Shown here: piece by piece, positions 18,031 through 28,900 of the stretch | Layout of the letters: each line of letters begins with the position of its first letter | How positions within the stretch are numbered: the stretch's first letter is position 1 | Assembly (NCBI GenBank): GCA_002690925.1 | Contig: NZGD01000167.1 | Span: 1 to 64,000 of the forward strand | Direction of reading: 5' to 3' | DNA length: 64,000 bases | Origin: Rhodopirellula sp. | Lineage (GTDB): Bacteria; Planctomycetota; Planctomycetia; Pirellulales; Pirellulaceae | Translations under genes and position numbers: made by a program | The notes under the pieces: generated by a model | Database searches by the model: none | Told to the model about the DNA's origin: nothing | Seen by the model: only the letters and a program-made list of their open reading frames with translations

Positions 18031-20913
18031 ATGCATAGTCGTGTTTGTGTTTTCTTGTTTAGCTGCCTTACCTGCATCCCCTGCACTCATGCAGCAGACT
18101 TCTACATAGCCCCCAATGGCAATGACACCGGGCCAGGGACGTTCGAGCAACCATTAAAAACCCTTGCAGGTGCGCAAGCACGAGTGCGTGCCGCCTCATT
18201 CCGTGGTCGTGAAACAATCAAAGTGTTCCTTCGCAAAGGAACCTATTATCTCCCCAAAGCCTTACAACTGGACGCACGGGACTCCGGCACCGCTTCAGCC
18301 CCAGTTATCTACACTGCGTATGCGGGCGAAAAAGTGATTGTCAGCGGCGGCGCGGTTCTCACGCCCTCGTGGACGCCCGCAGAAAACGGCATCTACCGGA
18401 CCAGCGTGAAGGCAGGAATGGTATTTGACCAATTGTTCATCAACGGTTCACGACAGGTGCTGGCGCGGTACCCCAATTACGACAAAGACGCCAGTCCTTA
18501 CAACGGCGCTTCTCCCGACGCGTTTTCAAAAGCCCGCGCTAGCAGGTGGCATAATCCTGCAGGTGGTTTTATACACGCCATGCATCGTCACCATTGGGGT
18601 GGATACCACTATCGGATCACCGGCAAGAATTCCAACAGCGAAGTTGTTTATGAAGGAGGATGGCAAAACAACCGCCAAATGGGTATGCACCCAAAACATC
18701 GCATGGTGGAAAATATCAGGGAAGAACTGGATGCACCCGGCGAGTGGTTTCTGGATTCCCGAAACAACCTGCTTTTCTACCTACCGCTGAATCCGAAAAT
18801 GCTTCCAACAGCAATAGTGGAAGCAGCCCAACTGAAGCACCTTGTAGAATTCGCGGGGTCCACAGAGCAACCAGTAGCACATGTATCCCTCAACGGGCTG
18901 ATTTTTCGCCACACAACCCGAACATTCATGGAGACGCGCGAACCGTTACTGCGCAGTGACTGGACTATCTATCGTGGAGGCGCGATTGTTTTTCAAAATG
19001 CTGAACATTGCGGCATACACAATTGCGAATTTGATCAACTGGGCGGGAATGGCGTTTTCGTAAACAAGTATAACCGCCACATAAATATCTCTGGTTGCCA
19101 CTTCCACCACTGCGGAGCAAGTGGAATTTGTTTTGTCGGTGACCCAAACACGGTTCGAAATCCAAAATTTGAGTATGGACAGACCAACCACTATCAACAC
19201 ATTGATCGCGAACACGGCCCGAAAGGCAAGAACTTTCCGGCCGATTGCGTAGTAGACGACTGTCTGATTCACAATATGAGCGTAGTCGAAAAGCAGGCGA
19301 CCGGCGTGCAAATCTCGATGTCCAAACGCATTACGGTGCGACACTGCTCCATCTACGACATGGGCCGCGCAGGTATCAATATCAGCGAAGGTACATTCGG
19401 CGGCCATGTTATTGAACATTGCGATGTGTTTAATACAGTCCGTGAAACCGGTGACCACGGCAGCTTCAACTCATGGGGAAGGGATCGCTTCTGGCATCTC
19501 AATGATGCTCCCACCGTTGAGTTACCTGCTTTGTCCAGACTCGACACCGATCCTACCATCATCCGGAACAGTCGGTGGAGATGCGACCACGGTTGGGATG
19601 TTGACTTGGATGATGGTTCATCACACTACGAAATCTACAACAATCTCTTCCTGAAGGGTGGACTCAAACTCAGGGAAGGCTTCTACCGGAACGTGTACAA
19701 CAATATTGCGATCAACAACACGCTACATCCGCATGTTTGGTATGAGAACAGCAATGACCGCGTCACCCGAAATATCTGGATGGGCGCCTACCGACCCGCA
19801 GGAGGCATGCCTGCTGGAAAATGGGGCGTGGAGATTGATCACAATTTTTTCACCACGCAGGCAGCAAAGCAACAGCACCAAAACCACGGATGTGATTTGC
19901 ATTCGCTCGTCGGCAACCCACTGTTTCTCGATCCAGCCAATGGTGATTATCGGGTTGGGCCAAAATCGTCAGCTCTCAAGACTGGCTTCAAAAATTTTCC
20001 AATGGACCGTTTTGGGGTTCGTAGTGAATCCCTGAAGGCAATTGCAGAAACTCCACAGTTCCCAGCCCCTTCGACAACCTTCCTGACTGCGGCGAACAGC
20101 CGTCCGAAAAAAGTTGCCGAAGTCCTCTGGTTGGGAATGACCCTACGCCCACTCGAAGGTGAACAGTTCTCAGCCTTTGGCGTGAGCCGGGAGAAAGGTG
20201 GGCTCGCAATCACCCGCCTGAATCCAAGTATACCCTCGCCGCTTCAGATCGATGATGTGATCCAGTTAGTCAATAGTCATCCGGTTCGGGATGTAGAGAC
20301 ATTTCTTGAAAACATGATAAAGCTGCAGGGCGAACCCGTTGAAATTGAGTTCGTTCGAGCCCAACAAACGCAACGTGAAGTAATCGAACACTATCCGTTC
20401 GTTATTGTTGAGACTGCCAAAACCACTGCAAGCCTGAAGCATCTGTCTGTGCCGCTTGTTCAACCACGCGTCATTTATGCGAAGCCATTAACCAACAACG
20501 AACCATTGTCGGTATTGTCCGACCAGCAAGTTGCTCCCAACTACGGTCCTGTCTTCGCAAACGGTGTAGACGATGGTTGTTACAAAACGGATTTGGGCAG
20601 ATTGATTCCCGTCAAACAATTGGCCAGCTGGTCATATGGCCTGCAAGCACGAGGTACCCAAAAAATATTGCTTTACGGAAGTGCGGCAACAGCTGACCCC
20701 GGCTGGGACCCTGCTGACTTCTCCCCAATAGGAACCATCTGGGCCCCTGGTTCACCAACACAATATACCGCAGCAGCCCTACGGGCAGCCGCCAACCGGT
20801 CGCTCGGAAGCTATCGGTGGATTCTTTGGCAAACGCAACCGATCAACAACGTGTCGGGGGGTGAGAACACGGCATTTCAGGAGCTAGCAATCGAATCAGT
20901 TCCACGACGTTGA
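18031..20913 (+). CDS. Secreted right-handed parallel beta-helix protein with PDZ-like domain
   Basis: 960 residues. Signal peptide to about residue 22 (cut after T-H-A-A). The mature protein opens D-F-Y-I-A-P-N-G-N-D-T-G-P-G-T, the usual start of pectate-lyase-fold proteins. Right-handed beta-helix repeats with many N-x-I/C and H-N-C-x-F turns follow to about residue 650. Around 690-790 is a PDZ-like block (L-W-L-G-M-T-L-R-P-L, then D-D-V-I-Q-L-V-N and D-V-E-T-F-L-E-N). The last 150 residues are a C-terminal domain of unknown type. The beta-helix suggests polysaccharide binding, lyase or glycosidase activity. It sits among sulfatases, which fits a carbohydrate-breakdown role. The PDZ fusion is unusual. 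Confidence 0.85.
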   Translation: MHSRVCVFLFSCLTCIPCTHAADFYIAPNGNDTGPGTFEQPLKTLAGAQARVRAASFRGRETIKVFLRKGTYYLPKALQLDARDSGTASAPVIYTAYAGEKVIVSGGAVLTPSWTPAENGIYRTSVKAGMVFDQLFINGSRQVLARYPNYDKDASPYNGASPDAFSKARASRWHNPAGGFIHAMHRHHWGGYHYRITGKNSNSEVVYEGGWQNNRQMGMHPKHRMVENIREELDAPGEWFLDSRNNLLFYLPLNPKMLPTAIVEAAQLKHLVEFAGSTEQPVAHVSLNGLIFRHTTRTFMETREPLLRSDWTIYRGGAIVFQNAEHCGIHNCEFDQLGGNGVFVNKYNRHINISGCHFHHCGASGICFVGDPNTVRNPKFEYGQTNHYQHIDREHGPKGKNFPADCVVDDCLIHNMSVVEKQATGVQISMSKRITVRHCSIYDMGRAGINISEGTFGGHVIEHCDVFNTVRETGDHGSFNSWGRDRFWHLNDAPTVELPALSRLDTDPTIIRNSRWRCDHGWDVDLDDGSSHYEIYNNLFLKGGLKLREGFYRNVYNNIAINNTLHPHVWYENSNDRVTRNIWMGAYRPAGGMPAGKWGVEIDHNFFTTQAAKQQHQNHGCDLHSLVGNPLFLDPANGDYRVGPKSSALKTGFKNFPMDRFGVRSESLKAIAETPQFPAPSTTFLTAANSRPKKVAEVLWLGMTLRPLEGEQFSAFGVSREKGGLAITRLNPSIPSPLQIDDVIQLVNSHPVRDVETFLENMIKLQGEPVEIEFVRAQQTQREVIEHYPFVIVETAKTTASLKHLSVPLVQPRVIYAKPLTNNEPLSVLSDQQVAPNYGPVFANGVDDGCYKTDLGRLIPVKQLASWSYGLQARGTQKILLYGSAATADPGWDPADFSPIGTIWAPGSPTQYTAAALRAAANRSLGSYRWILWQTQPINNVSGGENTAFQELAIESVPRR

Positions 20914-20918
20914 ACGTA

Positions 20919-22037
20919 TCATTCTCTCACTGCGATCCTTTCCACCGCGTACAGGCCAAACGTCGCCAACCAATGATCACCCTCATAGTGACCACTGTTG
21001 ATGTACTGCAGGCCGGCATTCAGATGATTCTGAGCACTCTCATTCAACGCAATTGCGAGCGAGGCTTGTTCAGGAAGTGCAGCTGCAACGGCCTGTAAAC
21101 ACCAAGCACGGCTGAGATTGAGTCCAGCAAGATGAACTATCTTCGGGTCCGTCACATCAGAGACGATGACAGGCGAGATAGTGCCATCCACGAGCTGAGT
21201 TGCAAGTTTTGGTAGAAATTTCCCCAACCAGATTTCAAATTCCTGCGTTGGTAAAACCCGTCGCATTAAATCAGCTTCGTTCCAGCATGAAGAGAAAAAA
21301 TCATGCCCCGATGGCTCATAATGCACAGGATAGGCCACATCCGAGCCATAAAATTCCTTCGAACGCTTTTCGACAAGAAGTCCCAGTGAGTTCCGTTCCA
21401 TCGCAACGGCATAATCGTGAATTTGTCCGAGGGCAAATGCTGTGTCTGTGTGCTGTCCAATCCGAATAGGATAGCTCAGCCTCGGCAGATAGTTCTCAAT
21501 CCTCTGAACCAGGACGTCTTCCAAAGGCGCAAGATTCTGCCTCCAAATCTTTGCGTCATTGTCATCCCACGAGTCCAGTTCGATCACTAACCGAAGTAAC
21601 CAAGCCCATCCGTACATGCGTTCAAAGGTCTTCTGTTCGTCAAGCGCAAAAAACTCGGCCTCTTTTGCTAACTTCGCTGCCGTTAAATGATCAGCGAGTG
21701 CAGCGCGCAGACGTGCCGCATTTTCAATGTTGGGATAGTGCTTCAACAAACGCACAAGCACCCAATGGCCATGCACACTGCTGTGCCAATCGAAACAACC
21801 AAAAAACGCAGGGAAATGGCTCCGTGGCCTGCGAATCTGGGTTTCCTTGGTATACATCAGGGACAACTTGGTGGGAAATTCAGTATCGACGCCCTTCAGC
21901 ACCAACTCGCCCCATTCCTCAGCGGTCGAAGTCTGCATCATCCCCTGACCATCACTTCCTACGCCTTGCCCAACAACGGTATTCATTGTTCCTGCCAGGA
22001 TTCCCACAACAAAAAACGCAAGCAAACTTTTTAACAC
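20919..22037 (-). CDS. Exported DUF2891 protein
   Basis: 372 residues with an N-terminal signal (about 1-23). The block F-P-A-F-F-G-C-F-D-W-H-S-S-V-H-G-H-W, then L-V-R-L-L near 105, and the later Y-P-V-H-Y-E-P-S-G-H-D-F-F-S-S and H-Y-E-G-D-H-W-L-A segments are the hallmarks of DUF2891, an all-helical (alpha/alpha-barrel-like) family of unknown activity. Conserved His, Asp and Trp residues suggest an enzyme acting on sugars, but this is unproven. It converges on the beta-helix gene, with only 5 bp between the two stops. Confidence 0.85.
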   Translation of the reverse strand: MLKSLLAFFVVGILAGTMNTVVGQGVGSDGQGMMQTSTAEEWGELVLKGVDTEFPTKLSLMYTKETQIRRPRSHFPAFFGCFDWHSSVHGHWVLVRLLKHYPNIENAARLRAALADHLTAAKLAKEAEFFALDEQKTFERMYGWAWLLRLVIELDSWDDNDAKIWRQNLAPLEDVLVQRIENYLPRLSYPIRIGQHTDTAFALGQIHDYAVAMERNSLGLLVEKRSKEFYGSDVAYPVHYEPSGHDFFSSCWNEADLMRRVLPTQEFEIWLGKFLPKLATQLVDGTISPVIVSDVTDPKIVHLAGLNLSRAWCLQAVAAALPEQASLAIALNESAQNHLNAGLQYINSGHYEGDHWLATFGLYAVERIAVRE

Positions 22038-22230
22038 AGCTTTTCTACCCTGTTCGGCACATCTAACCAGAAATTTTACACATTCAGACCACGAAGTACC
22101 CGTGAGCTCCTCAACTCACCTCATGAATCTGCATTCAGCAAACTTGATGTGCAGACTGCGCAGAAGAATCACTCACTGTGAGTACTACGCACGATCTGAC
22201 ACCCCTCAGCTAAGTTATGGCTCCCTACCA

Positions 22231-23508
22231 TCATTCGATCGCCCACAAAGCATCAAAGGTTCGCAGGTAAATGATTCCATTGGAAATCACAGGCGACGCT
22301 GATGTCGTTTCCCCTGTATCATTTTGGGCAACGATCTTAAACTCGCGACCTGTTTTCACCACCGTTACTTTGCCATCCCGCGCAGTTAAATAAATGTGAC
22401 CATCTGCAAGGACAGGTGATGCTCGGTGTCGATGACTATGCGTTCGCTCCATGTAAACCTGTTCGCCCGTGTTGCGGTCAAGTACAAGCAGCATTCCGTT
22501 TTCCCGACACAGGTACACAAGTTCTTCATGAATGATCGGTGAGGGGACATCGGGCGTGTTGTCGTCGCGTACCCACAAAACTGCTTCACTATCGGTCAAA
22601 TCACCAACTTTGGACGCATCGATTGCAAATACGGGTCCGTTCTTCGCTGTTGGGCAAACCACGATTCCCTCGGCGGCTGCAGGTGAGGAAACGAAACGCA
22701 ACGTTGGATGGTAGCTTTTCCCCTGAGGATTCAACCCTCCCAACCGCCACCGCTCTTTACCATCCTTCAATGAATACGCCACCGTGTAATCCGCGCCGTG
22801 CGTGATCAAGTAAGTCATCCCATCAAAGTTGTACAGGATTGGTGAAGCATACGAATGTTCGTTTTCCCGAGACGCGCCGGTGACCCTTTCGGTAGCCCAC
22901 AGTGGTTCACCAGTCGACGCCCCAACCGCAACAACCATCGCTTCTTGGGTTTCAGGCTTACCGTCGCCATGAATCAATTGCACAAAAAGCCGGTTCTGAA
23001 ACAGGACCGGTGTAGCGGACATTCCAAACGCGATATCAAACTTTCCATACCTTTGCTGCAGGTCGGCTTCCCACACCAAGTCACCGCCCACTGTGTAGCA
23101 AACGAGTTTCCCCGTTCCAATGAACGCCCAAACATGCACCCCATCGGTAATTGGTGACGGGCTTGCCGAGTTACCTTCATCTCCACGAGCATTCTTGTTT
23201 CCCTGCCCGATCAGACGACTCCAACGCTGCTTCCCATCTGTTCCATAGCAAAGTAACACCAACTCGGTGCCGGACGTACTTGTCAAGAAGATGTTGTCAT
23301 CCCAGACCACAGGCGTCGCACCCGCAGGACCTGGCAATTTTGCCCGCCACTTAACATTTAAATCTGCAGACCAAGTTTTCGGAACATTAGTCTCCTTTGA
23401 AATTCCGTTTTGCGTCGGGCCGCGCCAAGACCCCCAATTCTCTGCAGACAACGGCTGAACCAGAAACAGTCCGCAAATAGCGAAAATCATCAATTGCAAA
23501 GGCTTCAT
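22231..23508 (-). CDS. Exported PQQ-like beta-propeller protein
   Basis: 425 residues from ATG 23508, giving a clean signal peptide (MKPLQLMIFAICGLFL, cut after L-S-A); the longer in-frame start at 23613 would bury that signal. The mature part begins W-G-S-W-R-G-P-T-Q-N-G-I-S, the standard N-terminus of planctomycete PQQ-like propellers. Six to eight blades follow, with the repeated pattern V-F-A-I-D or L-V-C-Y and W-x-A or W-x-x-D. Most proteins of this group lack the residues of true PQQ dehydrogenases, so binding or scaffolding is more likely than redox catalysis. Confidence 0.88.
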   Translation of the reverse strand: MKPLQLMIFAICGLFLVQPLSAENWGSWRGPTQNGISKETNVPKTWSADLNVKWRAKLPGPAGATPVVWDDNIFLTSTSGTELVLLCYGTDGKQRWSRLIGQGNKNARGDEGNSASPSPITDGVHVWAFIGTGKLVCYTVGGDLVWEADLQQRYGKFDIAFGMSATPVLFQNRLFVQLIHGDGKPETQEAMVVAVGASTGEPLWATERVTGASRENEHSYASPILYNFDGMTYLITHGADYTVAYSLKDGKERWRLGGLNPQGKSYHPTLRFVSSPAAAEGIVVCPTAKNGPVFAIDASKVGDLTDSEAVLWVRDDNTPDVPSPIIHEELVYLCRENGMLLVLDRNTGEQVYMERTHSHRHRASPVLADGHIYLTARDGKVTVVKTGREFKIVAQNDTGETTSASPVISNGIIYLRTFDALWAIE

Positions 23509-23689
23509 ATCTGATCTTTGATCGGGAGTACAGTAGAGAGTGTCGAACGTGAACCTGCGGCGATGTCGCTGCCGATCACTGGCCCTCATCATACAGCATC
23601 TCGCGAAGTGCAAGAAATCGTACGCCCCTCAACGAACCATGACCAATGCATAAGAACAACACACGGGTGAGTACTGCGGGTCACGACTG

Positions 23690-24121
23690 CTATCTGATTG
23701 CCGGTCCGCCCGCACGCCTCCACCGAACGAAACCCACCAGCCCGGCCATCGCGATAGCTCCCACTACCGACCCGATAAACACGCCACCAATGAAACCAAA
23801 CGAATCCCGAAAATCCATCTCTGGCAGGTCAGGATTGAATGTCGCGATCATCCATGAACCGAAACCACTGGTCACGCCCAAGTATCCCCCAGCGACCGTG
23901 CCTAAAAATGCGCCGACAAGCCCAGCCACGCTGGTCTTTTTCACATCCACCTTGAGACCAGCATGTACGCCTGAAACAAGCACCCGCCCCAATCCTCCCG
24001 CAATCAATCCCACTGTCCCTAAGATAATGGAAGCAGAAAAATCACTCGATGAAATGAGCCAACCGTAGGCAGCACCTGCACCACCGGGAATCAATGGCCA
24101 AACAAGAGAATCTAGCTTCAT
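23690..24121 (-). CDS. Small glycine-rich integral membrane protein, unknown function
   Basis: 143 residues with four glycine/alanine-rich hydrophobic segments (about 7-24, 31-52, 63-85, 108-132). Short loops and a basic C-terminus (R-W-R-R) should face the cytoplasm. The many G-x-x-x-G steps suggest tightly packed helices, as in small pore or glycine-zipper proteins. No family recognised. The long frame with consistent membrane topology makes it a likely real gene. Confidence 0.55.
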   Translation of the reverse strand: MKLDSLVWPLIPGGAGAAYGWLISSSDFSASIILGTVGLIAGGLGRVLVSGVHAGLKVDVKKTSVAGLVGAFLGTVAGGYLGVTSGFGSWMIATFNPDLPEMDFRDSFGFIGGVFIGSVVGAIAMAGLVGFVRWRRAGGPAIR

Positions 24122-24426
24122 GGATAAACCCTTTTTTTGTCGAGAACCATCGACAAGCCCGTGATCCTAAACGATCAAATTTCGACGCAGTTCCACAACC
24201 CTCGCTTCAGTTCAACCATGTTACCAAAGCCTCGTGCATAGAGTTGCACAAAACCACGTGTTACCAACTCCCAGAAGAGGCGCGAGGCAAATGCAAGGTT
24301 GAATCCATTAAACACTTTCCTCTAACCCTTCCGAACAAATCCCAAACAGCCCTCGCCAATCACTTTGGGCGAGGGACCCAAAAATCCACACCATGGATAC
24401 TCAACTTCCAATCAAACCGAAATGGC
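24122..24426. other. Intergenic, 300 bp with one hairpin
   Basis: Between two minus-strand genes. It contains the hairpin at 24350-24375 and otherwise nothing recognised. Confidence 0.5.
24350..24375 (-). terminator. 8-bp GC-rich hairpin after the arylsulfatase gene
   Basis: Arms 24350-24357 and 24368-24375 (CCCTCGCC/GGCGAGGG) pair exactly around a 10-nt loop, about 50 bp past the sulfatase stop. It is followed on the minus strand by a short T-rich stretch. Probably a transcription terminator. Confidence 0.5.
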
Positions 24427-25830
24427 TCAACGCTTCTTTTTATTCCCAAAAGACCACAAGTCTGACGGGGTATATGCATCACGCATGTAGCCATCAATGC
24501 GTTTCACAATATCAGGATGATCCGCAGCAACATTATCGACTTCACCCAGGTCGCGGGTAAGGTTATAGAGTTCGAGGGTAGAGTCAGGGTTCTTCCCAAC
24601 ATTGTTTCGAACGCCCTTCCATTGGCCCCACCGGACTGCCTGTTTCCCACCGCGTTCATAAAAAGCCCAGTACAGATAGTCGTGACGCTGTTGCTTTCCT
24701 TCGTTTCCCAGCATGGCAGGCAAGTAACTGATCCCATCGATAGCCTTGGGCGCGCCGACCCCCGCGATCTCCATACAAGTCGGCATCACATCCCACATTG
24801 CTACCGGTATGTTGCAAACTGTTCCTGCCTTTATTTTCCCTGGCCAACGCGCGAGAAACGGAACACGGATACCACCCTCATACAGATCCCGTTTATGGCC
24901 CCGCAATGGACCGTTGGAATCAAAAAATTTCGGGTCATGACCACCCTCCATGTGTGGCCCATTGTCACTCGTAAAAGAAACAATGGTATTGTCATCAATC
25001 CCAAGCTCTTTGAGCAGATCAAGCAATTGGCCCACATGCCGATCCATTCGCGTCATCATCCCTGCAAATGCAGCAATCGGATTCACCACCAATGGCCCTT
25101 GATACTTCCCAATTTTGCTATCGAACTGTGGCCACAATTCTCGGAAGGGCGCGTGATCCTCTTCAGGTACGTGCATCGCGGCATGGGGAATGGTGAAGGG
25201 CACATAAGCGAAAAACGATTTATCTTGATTGTTTCTTACAAATTTGAGCAACTCATCGTTGATCAGGTCAGCCGAGTAAGTGTCTTCTTTCAGGAGAACC
25301 TTCTTATCGTTGTGCCACAAGTGTGTCGGGTAGAACGTATGGGCCTGCCGTTGGCAGTTGTATCCAAAGAACTCGTCAAAATGGCGTGATGGATCGCTCG
25401 CAGACCCGGGAGCTCCGAGCCCCCACTTCCCAAACATCCCCGTCGTGTAACCCGCATCCTTGAGTCGTCTTGGAAGAGTGACAATCTCCGCGGGCATCGG
25501 CGCCTGCCCCTCGGGTTGAACCTCACGATTTCCTCGTACGAATGCGTGACCCGTGTGCAACCCAGTCATCAAAACACATCGTGTGGGTGCACACACGGTT
25601 GATCCCGCGTAGTAGTCTGTAAACGTCACACCCTCGGAAGCCAACCGGTCAATGTTCGGCGTTTTGAACTTCTTCTGTCCAAAACATGACAGGTCACCAT
25701 ACCCAAGGTCATCGGCCATGATGTAAATAATGTTGGGAGCTCTCTCAGCTGCAAACAGCGGTGACGCCAGTGCGCACAACAGCGCCGTGATCATTAGTTT
25801 CTGCATTAGTTTCTGACTACGCTTTATCAA
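24427..25830 (-). CDS. Exported arylsulfatase
   Basis: 467 residues. Signal peptide through about residue 28 (P-L-F-A-A), then N-I-I-Y-I-M-A-D-D-L-G-Y-G-D. The formylglycine motif is C-A-P-T-R at Cys80, and D-N-G-P-H-M-E-G-G-H-D carries further metal ligands. Y-L-Y-W-A-F-Y-E-R-G-G-K-Q-A-V-R near the C-terminus is typical of the arylsulfatase A / N-sulfoglucosamine-type family in planctomycetes. A 12-bp direct duplication (CAGAAACTAATG) at the 5' end gives three in-frame ATG codons (residues 1, 9 and 13), so the exact start is uncertain. Confidence 0.93.
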   Translation of the reverse strand: MIKRSQKLMQKLMITALLCALASPLFAAERAPNIIYIMADDLGYGDLSCFGQKKFKTPNIDRLASEGVTFTDYYAGSTVCAPTRCVLMTGLHTGHAFVRGNREVQPEGQAPMPAEIVTLPRRLKDAGYTTGMFGKWGLGAPGSASDPSRHFDEFFGYNCQRQAHTFYPTHLWHNDKKVLLKEDTYSADLINDELLKFVRNNQDKSFFAYVPFTIPHAAMHVPEEDHAPFRELWPQFDSKIGKYQGPLVVNPIAAFAGMMTRMDRHVGQLLDLLKELGIDDNTIVSFTSDNGPHMEGGHDPKFFDSNGPLRGHKRDLYEGGIRVPFLARWPGKIKAGTVCNIPVAMWDVMPTCMEIAGVGAPKAIDGISYLPAMLGNEGKQQRHDYLYWAFYERGGKQAVRWGQWKGVRNNVGKNPDSTLELYNLTRDLGEVDNVAADHPDIVKRIDGYMRDAYTPSDLWSFGNKKKR

Positions 25831-25946
25831 GGATCGTTGTAGTTATTCGGGACTGATTTACCCATTGCATCATACAGTGGATACGCTTGGCTGCTCATTC
25901 AGGTGGGATTGAGGTGCCAAATTTCCGTTTAGGATGGCTCACACGG

Positions 25947-28900
25947 CTACCTCTGACGTTGTGTGGAAGCAAACTCCTGCACTTCTTCAAGAATCACACG
26001 AAAATCCTCTAAACGTGTCTTCATTCGTGGCAGTTTCGCAAGGTTTTTCTTCTCTTCAGGGTCGAGGCTCAAGTCATAAAGTTCCTCACCGTCTGGCCAC
26101 TGCCCATAACGCCAACGTTGATTCCGTAGCGCAAAGCCGAGCTTGGGGCCGCGTGTAACAACGCTATACGCATACTTCTTTTTTCCAAGTCGGTCTGGGT
26201 GCCCCAACAATGGACGCAGAGAATTCCCCTGCAGATGTTCCGGTGTTTCGAGCCCCGTTAAATGGGTAAGCGTGGGAAAAACATCGATCAGTTCGACCAT
26301 TGCCTGGGAGTGTGCACCCTCACTTGTCAATCCTGGCGCTCGAATCATAAATGGCACCTTGGCACCAATATCAAACAAGGTCACCTTGCCCCAAAGAAAG
26401 TGATCCCCCAAATGGTAACCATGATCAGAAGTCAGAATGATGGTTGTGTCCTCCCAGTGTCCACTCTCTTTGACAGCATCGAGCACAATCTGGATTTGAG
26501 CATCGATAAAACTAATGCAAGCATGGTAGGCCTGCATGTACTCGCGACGTAGTCGATCGTCCTCAACCCCAAGTTGAAAACCGAAAGCCTCATACCGCTT
26601 TGACTGGGCGAGACCTGGTAGCGTCTTCCAGAGTCCGGGCAAGTCGGGCGTATACCGAATCGACTCGAGTGGATAGAGGTCAAAATATTTCCCCGGCGCC
26701 AGAAACGGCACGTGCGGTTTCTGAATGCCGCAGGCAATGAAGAACGGCTTTTCCCCATGGCTCTTTTCCTTCAACCACTTAGCCACCTGCCTAACGTTTT
26801 TTCCATCCTTGTGTTGCGCATCAACGAGGCCACTTTCACCATAACCAGGCGGTGTCTGGGCATCCAAAGAGGCGGACACCTCCTTCTTCAAGGCTTTCCA
26901 CTTACGCCGATTGGGTCCCTCTTCTATCGAGCCATACACTGACTCAAATTCAATCCGAGCCGTTTTCACGACCTCCAATTCGTCGTTCTCAAACCGAAGG
27001 TATTTATCCCACGCCTTCTCACCATGCTCATGACGGGGTGAGTGAAAAACTTTTCCAACGCTCCCTGTCCAAAACCCATTCTGACGAAAAAACTGCGGCA
27101 TTGAGACGGTTCCGGGACGTTCATTACGAATGTCATCGGTATTATTCAAAACGCCTGTCGATTGCGGATACAGACCGCTAAGCATCGATGCCCGAGACGG
27201 TCCACAGACAGGATACTGACAGAATGCGCGGTCAAATGTCATCGCCTGCGACGCAAACGCATCCATGGCCGGGGTAACGATAGGGGTATACCCGGACGGT
27301 GTGACATGAGTGTTCAGGTCGTCACAGACGATCAGTAGCACATTCTTAGTCAGGTTACGTGCGGCATTCTCGACAACCCCGGTTGGTTTTTCCTTCGTGG
27401 TTGTTTCGCTCGTCTTAGGATTCGCCTGACTATAAGGCAAATGCTTTGGAGGTGGTGTGTAGTTTCCTTCACCGGTCTGCCAATGATATGTCTCACCTTG
27501 AATTACAAGATCCTTGCGCGGATTCATCGATGGCTCGGGCAACGCAAAGTCCTGCGGTGCACTTTTCTTCATTGTCGATATCAGCTCTGCATACCGCGTA
27601 TCGCCTGCCAAGTTATTCCACTCGTTTGGATCGGCCTGAACGTTGTAAAGCTCGTCTCCATCATCCCCATAGCAGATGTAACGCCAATCGCGATTGATGA
27701 TGGCGTACTCACCACGATTCATGTGAGGAAGAAAAACGTTTCGGTCAACCGCAGAGCCAGGATTCATCAACGTTGAGGCAAGTGACGTCCCCTCGAGCGT
27801 CTGCCTGGGGGGACTGAGGCCACACATCTCGACAAACGTCGGATACATGTCGACCAGACTGGCTGACACATCTGTTTTTTCTCCCTTTGCGATACCGGGG
27901 CCAGCCCAGATAAAGGGCACATTGGAGGTGCGTTCCCACAACGTGTGCTTTCCCCAGTCGCCTTTTTCTCCATGGTGATAACCATGGTCACTCCACAAGA
28001 CCACAATGGTATTCTTCGCGTGCGGACTTTTATCGAGTGCATCCAACACCCTGCCCATCATGGCGTCTGCGTAACTAATGCACGCTAAATAACCATGAAT
28101 CGCGTCGTCGACCGCATCCAGTTTTTCAAGCTTCTGATGAATACGTGACCGCGCGGTTTTCATCTTTTTAATTTTCGGGGGCAGATCCTCCAGATCATCT
28201 GCGTGGTACTGGGGCAACGGAATCTCAGCGGGATCATACAGATCGAAATATTTCTGAGGGCAATAGTTAGGAAAGTGGGGTGCATAAATCCCTACACCGA
28301 GAAAGAATGGTTGATCATGTTCCTGATTGAGTTGTTCAACAGCCCAGTCCACTCGTTGTGAGTCAGCCATCTCATCTTCTCTATTGTTGGGTATTGCTCC
28401 CCACTCGAGAAACAGACCGCCGGTAATCTCTTCACCCCGGTTATAAACGCTGTTCGGGAAAGGCTGAGGAAACGGCGTACCTAGCCCCCATGAATCCAAA
28501 GCCCAACCGTTCTGTCTCTGTTTCTGGGTACGCAGAAAGAACTTATCCCAGCCACGGACATCGATCGCTCCCACCGGATGGTGAAACAATTTCCCTGCAC
28601 CGAGCGTTTTGTAACCAGCCTTTGAGAAACTGACTTGAAGGGGTTCAATCTCAGGTTTGGTCTTGAAATAGTTTGCCGTTCGATAACACCCTGTTGTTGA
28701 CGCGAATTGCCCAGTAAAGATGGCTGCCCTGCTGGGGGCGCAAAACACTCCCGCGGTATGAGCATTGGTAAAGCAGACTCCCCGAGCCGCAAGCCGATCA
28801 AAATTCGGCGTGAGCGCTTTGGTTTTCGCGTCATGACATCCTATCCAATCATTCATGTCATCGACCGCAAGAAACAGCACGTTCGCCCTAGGCGTTATCT

